Shown in pieces: positions 6,596 to 12,893 of a DNA stretch of 14,963 nt. The notes under the pieces are model-generated. The model saw only the letters and a program-made list of their open reading frames with translations. It had not been told where the DNA came from and did not search any database. Each line of letters starts with the position of its first letter. Within the stretch, counting starts at the first letter, position 1. A program made the position numbers and the translations under genes. This DNA comes from RGIG1828 sp045586905. Its GTDB lineage: Bacteria; Bacillota; Clostridia; UMGS1810. The DNA is taken from positions 1-14,963 of the forward strand of contig JAZNBF010000114.1 of the NCBI GenBank assembly GCA_045586905.1, written 5' to 3'.

Positions 6596-7265
6596 CTACC
6601 GACAGTTCACTCTGTCAAAAATTAACTCTCCCGACTTTGAGCATCTTAAATTTTTGCTCGGCTGGGTGGGTTATTTTGCTTTTTATTTTTTAACCGAAAA
6701 CCTCATCCCCTATGAAAAATGCACGCCCGTCCACTCGCCTCTTGACGATCTCGTTCCATTTTGCGAATTTTTTGTGGTGTTCTATGTTGGCTGGTATTTT
6801 CTCATAGCCTTGACTCTTTTGTATTTCGCGCTATATAATCCAAAGCTTTTTAAACAGTTTATGGCATTTATCATAACCACTCAGGTTGTAGCAATGGCAG
6901 TATACATCACATTCCCAAACCGTCAGGACCTTCGTCCCGAGGTTTTCCCGAGGGAAAACATTTTCACAAATCTTTTAGCTTTTATCTACTCCTTCGACAC
7001 CTCGACCAATGTCTGCCCCTCACTTCATGTGGCATATTCTGTGGGCATAGCTTCTGCGTGGATGAGAGAAAACTCTGTGACAAAGCTCACAAAGCTAATT
7101 ATTGCAGTTTTCTGCTTCTTTGTGTGCATAAGTGTTGCTTTTGTAAAGCAGCATTCGGTTTTGGACATCTTTGCTGCAATTCCTGTTTGTATATTAGCAG
7201 AGTATATAGCTTTTTACAGGGGAGGTAAAAATCATCCAGACCGCAAAAGGCAAGGGAAAGGCTAA
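6576..7265 (+). CDS. PAP2-family membrane phosphatase/phosphotransferase
   Basis: A 229-residue polytopic membrane protein with hydrophobic segments near residues 25-42, 62-88, 95-113, 172-190 and 198-214. The PAP2 catalytic signature is present in its Aur1/Ipt1-like form: LRP (119-121), CPSLH (147-151) and KQHSVLD (191-197), giving His151, His193 and Asp197. Such enzymes remove phosphate from phosphatidate-like lipids or exchange phosphorylated headgroups. ATG 6576 has GAGGTG just upstream and lies inside the end of the acyltransferase gene, so the two are translated together. The pairing suggests phosphatidate-to-diacylglycerol conversion or headgroup exchange; the substrate is unknown. A longer frame back to 6483 lacks a ribosome site. 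Confidence 0.82.
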   Translation: MRKPVVDYRQFTLSKINSPDFEHLKFLLGWVGYFAFYFLTENLIPYEKCTPVHSPLDDLVPFCEFFVVFYVGWYFLIALTLLYFALYNPKLFKQFMAFIITTQVVAMAVYITFPNRQDLRPEVFPRENIFTNLLAFIYSFDTSTNVCPSLHVAYSVGIASAWMRENSVTKLTKLIIAVFCFFVCISVAFVKQHSVLDIFAAIPVCILAEYIAFYRGGKNHPDRKRQGKG

Positions 7266-7303
7266 TAACACAGAGTGAACAACTCATAAAAATATAAAGG
7301 TAA

Positions 7304-7335
7304 AAAAGCATCGTCTGAATAAAGACGATGCTTTT
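7304..7335 (+). terminator. Hairpin terminator after the PAP2 gene, leading edge of repeat copy B
   Basis: AAAAGCATCGTCT (7304-7316) pairs exactly with AGACGATGCTTTT (7323-7335) around a six-base loop, followed by CTTTTA. It lies 38 bases after the PAP2 stop. The core matches the palindrome at 2032-2063, and the sequence after it also matches, so this terminator seems to be part of the repeat. Confidence 0.75.
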
Positions 7336-7580
7336 CTTTTATATGTGCCTTTTGCTCTTAACAAACCTCACCCCTGAGCCACTCGGCATTTCCTCTCCGA
7401 AATTGGACTTTTCCCTGTGGGAGAAAGTAACATTTCTCCGAGGAAACGCCTCGCTCAAGTGTTTTATGGGGTAACTCTTTGAAGAAAAATAACATCTTTT
7501 AATTACCTTAGCGCACAGACTGCGCCACAGAAAATGCGCATATTTTTTATGGTGTAAGCTTTTTGAAGCGAGCAAAGAGC

Positions 7581-7625
7581 AAATTCGATTGAATAAAAAC
7601 TGTTTCCTTATTTTCAATCGAATTT
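7581..7625. repeat. 13-base perfect inverted repeat inside repeat copy B
   Basis: AAATTCGATTGAA (7581-7593) and TTCAATCGAATTT (7613-7625) are exact reverse complements around a 19-base loop. The TCGATTG/CAATCGA heptamers also occur in the stem of copy A (1934-1960), though in the opposite order. Confidence 0.7.
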
Positions 7626-7714
7626 AGCAGTGTTTGCAAATAATTTTTGCAAGTCACTGCGTGCGAATTAGCGAGCAAAAAAGCCATCATAAAAAATCAA
7701 GCGCGAAGAGGGGG

Positions 7715-7737
7715 TTTCGGGGGAACCTCCCCCGAAA
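7715..7737. repeat. GC-rich hairpin with three-base loop
   Basis: TTTCGGGGGA (7715-7724) and TCCCCCGAAA (7728-7737) form a perfect ten-pair stem with loop ACC. It sits eight bases before the conserved right end of repeat copy B. Confidence 0.7.
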
Positions 7738-7786
7738 AGAGTAGATTCGGTTTGTTAATTCTGAAAGATTTTTCCTCTCCCCTCGG

Positions 7787-7824
7787 AAAAAGTGCAGAAA
7801 AACAAAAGTTTTTCTGCACTTTTT
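7787..7824. terminator. Bidirectional intrinsic terminator
   Basis: AAAAAGTGCAGAAAAAC (7787-7803) pairs perfectly with GTTTTTCTGCACTTTTT (7808-7824) around an AAAA loop, with A and T tracts on the outer sides. It lies between the plus-strand PAP2 operon and the minus-strand rluB operon and could terminate either. Confidence 0.75.
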
Positions 7825-7835
7825 TATAACATAGG

Positions 7836-7908
7836 AAATTGCGCGAGACAGTGCGCAATTTTGCTTGTTTCAAAAAAGATTTCCTTTTTGCCCCCAAGAG
7901 TGGGGGCA
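7836..7908. repeat. Two further hairpins in the palindrome-rich gap
   Basis: AAATTGCGC (7836-7844) pairs with GCGCAATTT (7853-7861), and TGCCCCCA (7889-7896) pairs with TGGGGGCA (7901-7908). Both lie just downstream of the rluB operon on the minus strand. The first could add to termination; no function is otherwise visible. Confidence 0.6.
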
Positions 7909-7933
7909 GGGGGTTGATGATTGAAAATCTTTT

Positions 7934-8314
7934 TTAACAACTATGCTCTGTAAAATATCCGTCAAGACAAAGATAACCTTTGTATTCCTTGTCTGTCTCA
8001 AGTCCTTCGGGCACATCTTTTTTAAACCTTAATGCAGTGAGGAGTCTTTCGTCTTCCATGTCCGACACCACATACCTTATGCCCGATAGGTCGAGCATGT
8101 TGAGAAGTGATTTTGCCATGCCAAATTCCATGTTGAACATTTTATATTCGTCTTTCATCTTAACATCTGAAAGAATCGCATATCCGTCCTTTATCTCAAC
8201 TGCGCCTGCACCGAAGATTTCGTCGCCTTCTTTTGCGCTCATGACAATTGCATTTTCACCAAAACCAAACTCTGCATACACTTTCTTGTCGTCGGTTTTT
8301 TTTATCTCTATCAT
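7934..8314 (-). CDS. Small protein with possible GNAT-like fold
   Basis: A 126-residue acidic soluble protein with no signal peptide or membrane segment. The central stretch (an AILSDVKMKDEY strand, then GMAKSLLNMLDLSGIRYVVSDM and LLTALRFKK) resembles the strand, pyrophosphate loop and C-terminal part of a GNAT acetyltransferase, but the acetyl-CoA loop RxxGxG/A is not clear, so catalysis is doubtful. Its ATG overlaps the rluB stop in an ATGA motif (8311-8314), so translation is coupled to the pseudouridine synthase. It could be a partner in ribosome or cell physiology, or simply a carried small enzyme. Family assignment is tentative. Confidence 0.6.
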   Translation of the reverse strand: MIEIKKTDDKKVYAEFGFGENAIVMSAKEGDEIFGAGAVEIKDGYAILSDVKMKDEYKMFNMEFGMAKSLLNMLDLSGIRYVVSDMEDERLLTALRFKKDVPEGLETDKEYKGYLCLDGYFTEHSC

Positions 8315-9045
8315 TTCTTTTCACCGCTTTCTGCATTTTTAAGTATAAGGCTCACCTCAGACGGTGACAGGTGTCTCCACTTTCCAAGGGGCAGGTGACC
8401 GAGGGCGAGACCCCCCTCATACACTCTTTTGAGAGAAAGCACCTTAAAGCCAACAGACTGACACATTTTCCTCACCTGACGGTTGCGTCCTTCGTGAATG
8501 GTGACGGTGAGTATGGCACTGCCCTTACCTGCTTCTTCTGCATCCACTTTGGCAGGGGCAGTTTTTCTGCCATCGATAAAAAGACCTTGCTCCATCATCC
8601 TTATGGCATTCTGCTTTGCCTTGCCCGTCACAAGCACCTCATAGGTTTTGTCGAGCTTGTGCTTGGGATGGGTTATTTTGTAGGTAAAATCACCATCGTT
8701 TGTCAAAAGGAGCAATCCTTCTGTGTTGAAGTCGAGCCTTCCCACAGGATACACCCTTGCGGGCACATCGCCAAGCAGGTCCATAACGGTGGGACGGTCT
8801 TTTTCGTCGCTCACAGTGGTCACATAGCCAATGGGTTTGTTTAGCATGATGTAGAGCTTTTTTGATTCGGGCTTTTGCTCCACACCGTCCACACACACCT
8901 CGTCGCCGTCTTTTACCTTTGTGCCGAGCTCGGTTATGGTGACTCCGTTAACGGTGACTCTTCCCTCTGCTATTATGCTCTCTGCAGCGCGCCTTGATGC
9001 CACTGAGCAGAGAGCCAGATATTTCTGAAGTCTCATTTCTTCCAT
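8311..9045 (-). CDS. rluB: 23S rRNA pseudouridine synthase, RsuA/RluB family
   Basis: A 244-residue enzyme with an N-terminal S4 RNA-binding domain (about 4-50, LQKYLALCSVASRRAAESII) and an RsuA/RluB catalytic domain. The catalytic aspartate is Asp105 in YPVGRLDFNTEGLLLLTNDG. Other family motifs are KPIGYVTT (70-77), KTYEVLV, and EGRNRQVRKM near residue 185. It isomerises a uridine in 23S rRNA; RluB rather than RsuA or RluF is inferred from the usual Firmicute complement. The first ATG has AGAGGT upstream, though ATG for MRLQKY three codons later is also possible. It is first in a two-gene operon with its own promoter. Confidence 0.92.
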   Translation of the reverse strand: MEEMRLQKYLALCSVASRRAAESIIAEGRVTVNGVTITELGTKVKDGDEVCVDGVEQKPESKKLYIMLNKPIGYVTTVSDEKDRPTVMDLLGDVPARVYPVGRLDFNTEGLLLLTNDGDFTYKITHPKHKLDKTYEVLVTGKAKQNAIRMMEQGLFIDGRKTAPAKVDAEEAGKGSAILTVTIHEGRNRQVRKMCQSVGFKVLSLKRVYEGGLALGHLPLGKWRHLSPSEVSLILKNAESGEKK

Positions 9046-9078
9046 TTGTCATACCTCTGGTAAAAATTTGTTGTGACT

Positions 9079-9107
9079 ATTGTACCATATAATACTTATA
9101 AAATCAA
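9079..9107 (-). promoter_or_regulatory. Promoter for the rluB operon
   Basis: On the minus strand: TTGATT (plus strand 9102-9107), a 17-base spacer and TACAAT (9079-9084), the latter with a TGG extended -10. It points away from the neighbouring plus-strand promoter at 9128, so the two form a divergent pair. Confidence 0.65.
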
Positions 9108-9127
9108 TTTGTTTTATGCCCGTTATA

Positions 9128-9156
9128 TTGACTTTTTCTATACATTGGTGTATAAT
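9128..9156 (+). promoter_or_regulatory. SigA promoter for the acyltransferase/deacetylase-like pair
   Basis: TTGACT (9128-9133), a 17-base spacer and a perfect TATAAT (9151-9156), 35 bases before ATG 9191. Confidence 0.85.
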
Positions 9157-9190
9157 TCGCAGTGATTGGAGACTTTGGGAGGCGACATTT

Positions 9191-10081
9191 ATGATTAAGA
9201 AAATTTGTGATTTAATAGGCATTGATTCCGAGTCCGCAGCTCTGTTTGAAGATACATATGAAAAGATATGTGCATCAGAAGAAGCTTTAAAAATCCTTGA
9301 GTGTGCCAAGAAGAAAATGTTTGCAGGAGAAACCGATTTTAAAGAGCTTCTCCCTCAGATAGCGAAGCTCTCGGGCGCAAAACGCCATGCCTCCGACATG
9401 GTTTTCTGGCTCATTTGCGCTGAGCCTCTCAGAGAAATATACAAAAAAGAAGGTTACAGTGACGAGCATTGCATCGACACACTCAAAGACTTAGCCTACA
9501 AAAACAACGAATGCATCAAGGTGTGTGGCGAGCCTGGCGTAGCTACCGACTGGTTTCAGCAATTTTTTACACTGAAAAGATTTAGATTCGGAAGGCTTCA
9601 GTATGATATAAAAACATGGGAGTTTGAAGACTACAACAAATACCTCAAAAAAGACGGTCTTGTTTTCGGCTGCCACATCCCGTCTTGCGGACCTCTTCAC
9701 ATAGAGGCTGTGATGGATTCTATAAAGAGGCTCTATGCTTTTGCAAAAGAAAAAGACCTTCTCGTAGATGGTGTTCTTCCCATATACACTGCTACATGGC
9801 TTATTTACACACCTATGATTGAGCTTTTGCCTGAAAATTCCAACATGAGAAAGTTTCACGACCTTTTCGATATAATAGAAAACAGGCACAGACCGGGCAA
9901 CTATTCTGAAAACTTCAGGATTTTTAATAAAGAATATGATGGCAATCCCCAATCCCTGAAAGATCTTCCCGAAGACACGAGCCTTCAGAGGACACTCAAA
10001 AAATACTACCTCGAAGGCGGCGATCAGGGCATTGGTGTAGGCGTGATACTTTATGACGGAGAGGAGATTATAAATAAATGA
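9191..10081 (+). CDS. Acyltransferase-domain protein of the NAT_N/GNAT_C type
   Basis: A 296-residue soluble protein. The N-terminal half (about 1-125) is helical and the C-terminal half carries motifs I associate with GNAT_C acyltransferases: FRFGRLQYD (131-139), HIPSCGPL (162-169), and TATWLIYTPMIELLPENSN (200-218) followed by MRKFHDLF. Members are annotated as acyltransferases from fold similarity, and I know of no defined substrate. ATG 9191 has GGGAGG at 9177-9182 and sits 35 bases below a consensus promoter; the frame extends upstream to 9080 but through the promoter, so the longer form is rejected. The stop overlaps the next gene by ATGA, so the two products probably act together. Confidence 0.7.
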   Translation: MIKKICDLIGIDSESAALFEDTYEKICASEEALKILECAKKKMFAGETDFKELLPQIAKLSGAKRHASDMVFWLICAEPLREIYKKEGYSDEHCIDTLKDLAYKNNECIKVCGEPGVATDWFQQFFTLKRFRFGRLQYDIKTWEFEDYNKYLKKDGLVFGCHIPSCGPLHIEAVMDSIKRLYAFAKEKDLLVDGVLPIYTATWLIYTPMIELLPENSNMRKFHDLFDIIENRHRPGNYSENFRIFNKEYDGNPQSLKDLPEDTSLQRTLKKYYLEGGDQGIGVGVILYDGEEIINK

Positions 10082-11052
10082 GAAAAGTACCCATAAGCAT
10101 TATTATAGACGATCCCACACCGGTGATTTCGGTGTTTTATGTGCACGAGCCGGCAAGAATAACCAAAGACGGCCGTGATGTTAAAAAATATATTCCAAAC
10201 TCTATGCTCTTTGAGTTTTGCGACATAGTGGAGCGTTATGGCATAAAGGGCAAGTTCAGCCTTGTGCCTTCTCCCGGCAACATGGGCGATATTGTAAACG
10301 GCATCGAAGGAGTAGATGATGCCGAGATGCACGAATGGCTCGACACCGTGAAAAAGCGTCTCACTCCATATTTCGGCATAGGTCCCGAGATGCTCACTCA
10401 CCATATGGCAGTAGACCTTGCCACAGGCAAAGACCTTCCCGAGAGAGAATCTGTGTGGTCACAGACTCAGGACAGGTATGCCCTCACTCCGTACATATCA
10501 AAAGCACTTTCGCTTTTAAAAGAAGCAGGCTTTGAATGCTCGGGTGTTACATCTCCGTGGAATTTTGGCTACCATGTTGAAGACGAATATGCAGCCGCTA
10601 TTTCAAAGGCAGTGTATGATGTATATGGCAAGAAAAACTCGTGGTATTTTCTGCGCGGCTTAAGAGGTGTGCCCGATGCAAGACCGTGGGTTGCCTATGA
10701 AGAAGACGGCCGCACGGTAGTATCTGTACCTGCCACAACAAAAGATTTATTCTGGCAGACGATTGACTGCCCCGACACAAGTGACGAATATGTAAGCCGT
10801 GTGGCAGACGAAATGATAACTGCCGACGGAAAGAACGGCGAAATTATACGAATTCTCGACACAAATGGCTACCCCATCCTCGGAAGCCATTGGCAGAGCT
10901 TTGACTCCAACGGCCTCGGCACAGGTCTCAGAGTTTTAAGAGAGGTTGCCGACCGTGTGGAAAAACATCTTTCAGACAGAGTGGAATGGATGTCGGTTGA
11001 AGAAATAATGGAGATGTGTGTGGCAAACAAAAAAGATTATCCGAAGAGATAA
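10078..11052 (+). CDS. Conserved protein, possibly of the polysaccharide-deacetylase (NodB/DUF2334-like) fold
   Basis: A 324-residue soluble protein without signal peptide. It opens with a hydrophobic strand ending in an acidic pair, ISIIIDDP (6-13), followed later by GIKGKFSLVPSPGN (55-68) and EMLTHHMAVD (104-113). The arrangement of Asp-Asp, a KGKF strand and a His-His pair recalls the TFDD and HxxxH metal sites of NodB-type deacetylases and DUF2334 proteins. A late GSHWQS could add a further ligand. The similarity is by motif only and may be wrong. ATG 10078 overlaps the stop of the acyltransferase gene (ATGA), so the pair is coupled. A joint role in acylating and deacylating a sugar or envelope substrate is speculation. 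Confidence 0.5.
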   Translation: MRKVPISIIIDDPTPVISVFYVHEPARITKDGRDVKKYIPNSMLFEFCDIVERYGIKGKFSLVPSPGNMGDIVNGIEGVDDAEMHEWLDTVKKRLTPYFGIGPEMLTHHMAVDLATGKDLPERESVWSQTQDRYALTPYISKALSLLKEAGFECSGVTSPWNFGYHVEDEYAAAISKAVYDVYGKKNSWYFLRGLRGVPDARPWVAYEEDGRTVVSVPATTKDLFWQTIDCPDTSDEYVSRVADEMITADGKNGEIIRILDTNGYPILGSHWQSFDSNGLGTGLRVLREVADRVEKHLSDRVEWMSVEEIMEMCVANKKDYPKR

Positions 11053-11085
11053 TTGCAGTTTTTAATCTCATCTTCGTGCATACAT

Positions 11086-11091
11086 TATAAT
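11086..11091 (+). promoter_or_regulatory. Possible -10 element of the repeat-protein gene
   Basis: A perfect TATAAT lies 24 bases before ATG 11116. The region 17 bases upstream (TAATCT) is a poor -35, so this promoter is weak or needs an activator. The gene may also be read through from the upstream pair. Confidence 0.4.
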
Positions 11092-11115
11092 CCTTTTGTT
11101 TTTGGAGGAAACGAG

Positions 11116-12180
11116 ATGAAAAAAACAAAACTCATTGCTATATTTGTGGCAGTAATGGCTGTGACCACACTGACTTCGCTTGCCCTTGCAGGCGATGCCC
11201 CCTCAGACAGTCAGACTCTCTATGCACCCGATGGCAGAGAGATTGTTGTTCCCATATCTGAGGCAGAAGATTATGTGAATGTCGGCTGGTACACCTTCCC
11301 CGTCACAACCATCTACGCGCCCGATGGCAGAGAGATTGTTGTTTCTTTCAGTGAGGCAGAATCATACAAAAAGGTTGGCTGGTACACAGAGCCCGTCATC
11401 ACCATGTATGCGCCCGACGGAAGAGAGACAGTTGCTTTAAAATCGGAGATTTCATCCTACACGGGCGTCGGCTGGTACACAGAGCCCGTTGTGCCCATGT
11501 ATGCACCCGATGGCAGAGTTCAATACATTCTCACATCGCAGACACAATCATACAATAGCGTAGGCTGGTATTATGAGCCTGTGCAGAAGCTGTGTGCACC
11601 CGATGGCAGAGAGACAGTTGTGCCCAAAACGCAGGTTGAAGCCTACAAAAAGGTCGGCTGGCTTTTGCCCGATGACTACATTCTTTTCCTTGCCGACTAC
11701 ACCTGTGAACAGTCGGGATATAACAGCGCTGTGCTTTTTCTCGAAAACTACACTATTCCCGGCAGAGAAAAATATGTTTCCGACTATGCAAGACGGTTAA
11801 ATTTTAAAAATAAACTAAACGAAATCAAATACAGATGGCTCACAGAGATTGGCTCTCCGATAGGAGCTACGGGCTGGTATATGACCGAAGATGAAAACGG
11901 AAGCCCACGTGTGAATGTCGAATTCAGAAATCTTACCGACGAAACCGTTGTAGGATTTGAAGCAGAATGGACATGCTACGACATAAGCGGACAAATTGCC
12001 ACCGACTATCCCGGAGTTCACAACGGAGTTGTGACTGCGTGGGCAGACGGTAAGGAGTTTTTGCCCGGCGAGACCAAGACTTTCACCTGGACACTCACCG
12101 GCAACAGTCAGACAAATTCAATCAGCTGGCCATACCTCAAAAAAGCCGCTTTCGCAGGCGGCACCATCTGGCAAAGATGA
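11116..12180 (+). CDS. Exported protein with five YAPDGRE/VGWY repeats and a C-terminal beta domain
   Basis: A 354-residue protein with a signal peptide (KK, a hydrophobic run and LALA at 22-25; cleavage probably before Gly26). Five 31-residue repeats follow from residue 35 (35-65, 66-96, 97-127, 128-158, 159-about 189), each opening with APDGR (YAPDGRE in three) and carrying VGW after a Tyr about 20 residues in. Residues 190-250 look helical (DYILFLADY, LFLENY, DYARRLNFKNKL), and the last 100 residues (VNVEFRNLTDETVVGFEAEW to the end) look like a beta-sandwich similar to clostridial DUF5780-type domains. There is no LPXTG or membrane anchor, so it is secreted or loosely held. The repeats are probably structural or binding units. 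ATG 11116 has TGGAGG at 11102-11107. Confidence 0.75.
   Translation: MKKTKLIAIFVAVMAVTTLTSLALAGDAPSDSQTLYAPDGREIVVPISEAEDYVNVGWYTFPVTTIYAPDGREIVVSFSEAESYKKVGWYTEPVITMYAPDGRETVALKSEISSYTGVGWYTEPVVPMYAPDGRVQYILTSQTQSYNSVGWYYEPVQKLCAPDGRETVVPKTQVEAYKKVGWLLPDDYILFLADYTCEQSGYNSAVLFLENYTIPGREKYVSDYARRLNFKNKLNEIKYRWLTEIGSPIGATGWYMTEDENGSPRVNVEFRNLTDETVVGFEAEWTCYDISGQIATDYPGVHNGVVTAWADGKEFLPGETKTFTWTLTGNSQTNSISWPYLKKAAFAGGTIWQR
11218..11682 (+). repeat. Five in-frame 93-base tandem repeats
   Basis: Each unit encodes 31 residues. Units 1 to 3 are most alike at DNA level around GCACCCGATGGCAGAGAGA and GTTGGCTGGTACAC; units 4 and 5 have drifted, with Cys replacing Tyr in the opening of unit 5. The array could expand or contract by recombination. 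Confidence 0.85.
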
Positions 12181-12194
12181 TTTGTAACTTCTGT

Positions 12195-12231
12195 AACTGC
12201 AACCCCAAAAATATCTTTTGGGGTTGCAGTT
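12195..12231. terminator. Strong 16-pair hairpin between the repeat-protein gene and sfp-like gene
   Basis: AACTGCAACCCCAAAA (12195-12210) pairs perfectly with TTTTGGGGTTGCAGTT (12216-12231) around ATATC. It is placed like a terminator, 15 bases after a stop, but lacks a U-run (followed by GTAAAAAAT), so it may terminate poorly, or act in RNA stability or processing. Confidence 0.6.
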
Positions 12232-12253
12232 GTAAAAAATCCGAGAGGTAATT

Positions 12254-12874
12254 ATGGAAATTCCAATGGTGATGACACTTGACACCTCAGTGTTTTGTGA
12301 CGAAAAAAAGTTTAATGATGCATACAATCATGTGAGTGACGGGCGAAGAGAGAAGATAGACGCTCTCAAATCTCATGGCGACAAAAGACTTTCTCTCGGT
12401 GCAGGTGTGCTTTTTGAAGAAGGACTCAAAGCCTTTGACATAGCCGATGGCTCTTTGCAATATGGTGAGCATAAAAAGCCATATCTTAAAGCGCATGGCG
12501 ATATCTTTTTCAGCCTTTCCCACTCGGGCGACATGGCAGTGTGCGCTTTTTATGACAGGGAAATCGGCATCGACATCGAAAAAATGCGAAAAGTGCCCTC
12601 TTCCGTGATGCAAAAAGTGACCACAAAAAAAGAATATGACTATCTGTCATGCCTTGATGAAGACCAAAAGACTAGAGATTTTACAAGGCTTTGGACGGTT
12701 AAAGAAAGCTATATCAAATATCTCGGCGAAGCTCTGAAGGAGTCTTTGCTCCAAAAAATTGAAGTCACCTTCGGCGAAAAAATAACCCTCACACACGACG
12801 GAAAAAATACAGGTGTCACACTTGAACAGCAAAGCATGCCTGGCTACGCCCTTTGTGTGTGCTATAAAAAATAA
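12254..12874 (+). CDS. 4'-phosphopantetheinyl transferase, Sfp type
   Basis: A 206-residue Sfp/AcpT-type enzyme, slightly shorter than Bacillus Sfp. It has the KPYL...FFSLSHSGD region (75-93), the magnesium motif GIDIE (105-109, with Asp107 and Glu109) and LWTVKESYIKYLG (146-158, with Glu151). Such enzymes move phosphopantetheine from CoA to a serine on carrier proteins. No NRPS, PKS or carrier protein lies in the window, so it may serve fatty-acid ACP or a distant cluster. ATG 12254 has GAGAGG at 12242-12247. It is first in a run with two hydrolase genes separated by gaps of 19 bases each. Confidence 0.88.
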   Translation: MEIPMVMTLDTSVFCDEKKFNDAYNHVSDGRREKIDALKSHGDKRLSLGAGVLFEEGLKAFDIADGSLQYGEHKKPYLKAHGDIFFSLSHSGDMAVCAFYDREIGIDIEKMRKVPSSVMQKVTTKKEYDYLSCLDEDQKTRDFTRLWTVKESYIKYLGEALKESLLQKIEVTFGEKITLTHDGKNTGVTLEQQSMPGYALCVCYKK

Positions 12875-12893
12875 AACAGGAGGTCTTTTTTTC

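Larger units (their letters stand above)
7304..7781 (+). repeat. Intergenic structured repeat, copy B (long core)
   Basis: The same order as copy A but on the opposite strand: hairpin 7304-7335, conserved left end 7346-7369, core 7370-7744 (375 bases, against 64 in copy A), conserved right end 7745-7781. The left end shows AACAAACC and the right end GGTTTGTT, again complementary. The core holds several inverted repeats and two similar segments, TTTTATGGGGTAACTC (from 7462) and TTTTATGGTGTAAGCT (from 7545), 83 bases apart. Its ORFs look non-coding. The larger core may be an insertion or a second subfamily. Confidence 0.65.

Noticed and set aside
6942..6959. Palindrome GTTTTCCCGAGGGAAAAC inside the PAP2 gene as a Noc binding site.
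   Set aside because: The Bacillus Noc site has CCC and GGG directly adjacent; here two extra bases separate the arms, and the sequence encodes ordinary residues (VFPREN).
7339..7897. Several ORFs of 60-92 codons on both strands of the 7.3-7.9 kb gap.
   Set aside because: They lack ribosome sites, have low-complexity composition, run through hairpins and repeat ends, and show no protein-like motifs.
8371..8844. A 157-codon plus-strand ORF opposite rluB.
   Set aside because: It is the antisense shadow of a clear RluB-type gene, has no start signals and encodes no recognisable motif.
9080..9190. A longer N-terminus for the GNAT_C-type acyltransferase beginning at 9080.
   Set aside because: The extension spans the -35 and -10 hexamers and the GGGAGG ribosome site that serve ATG 9191.
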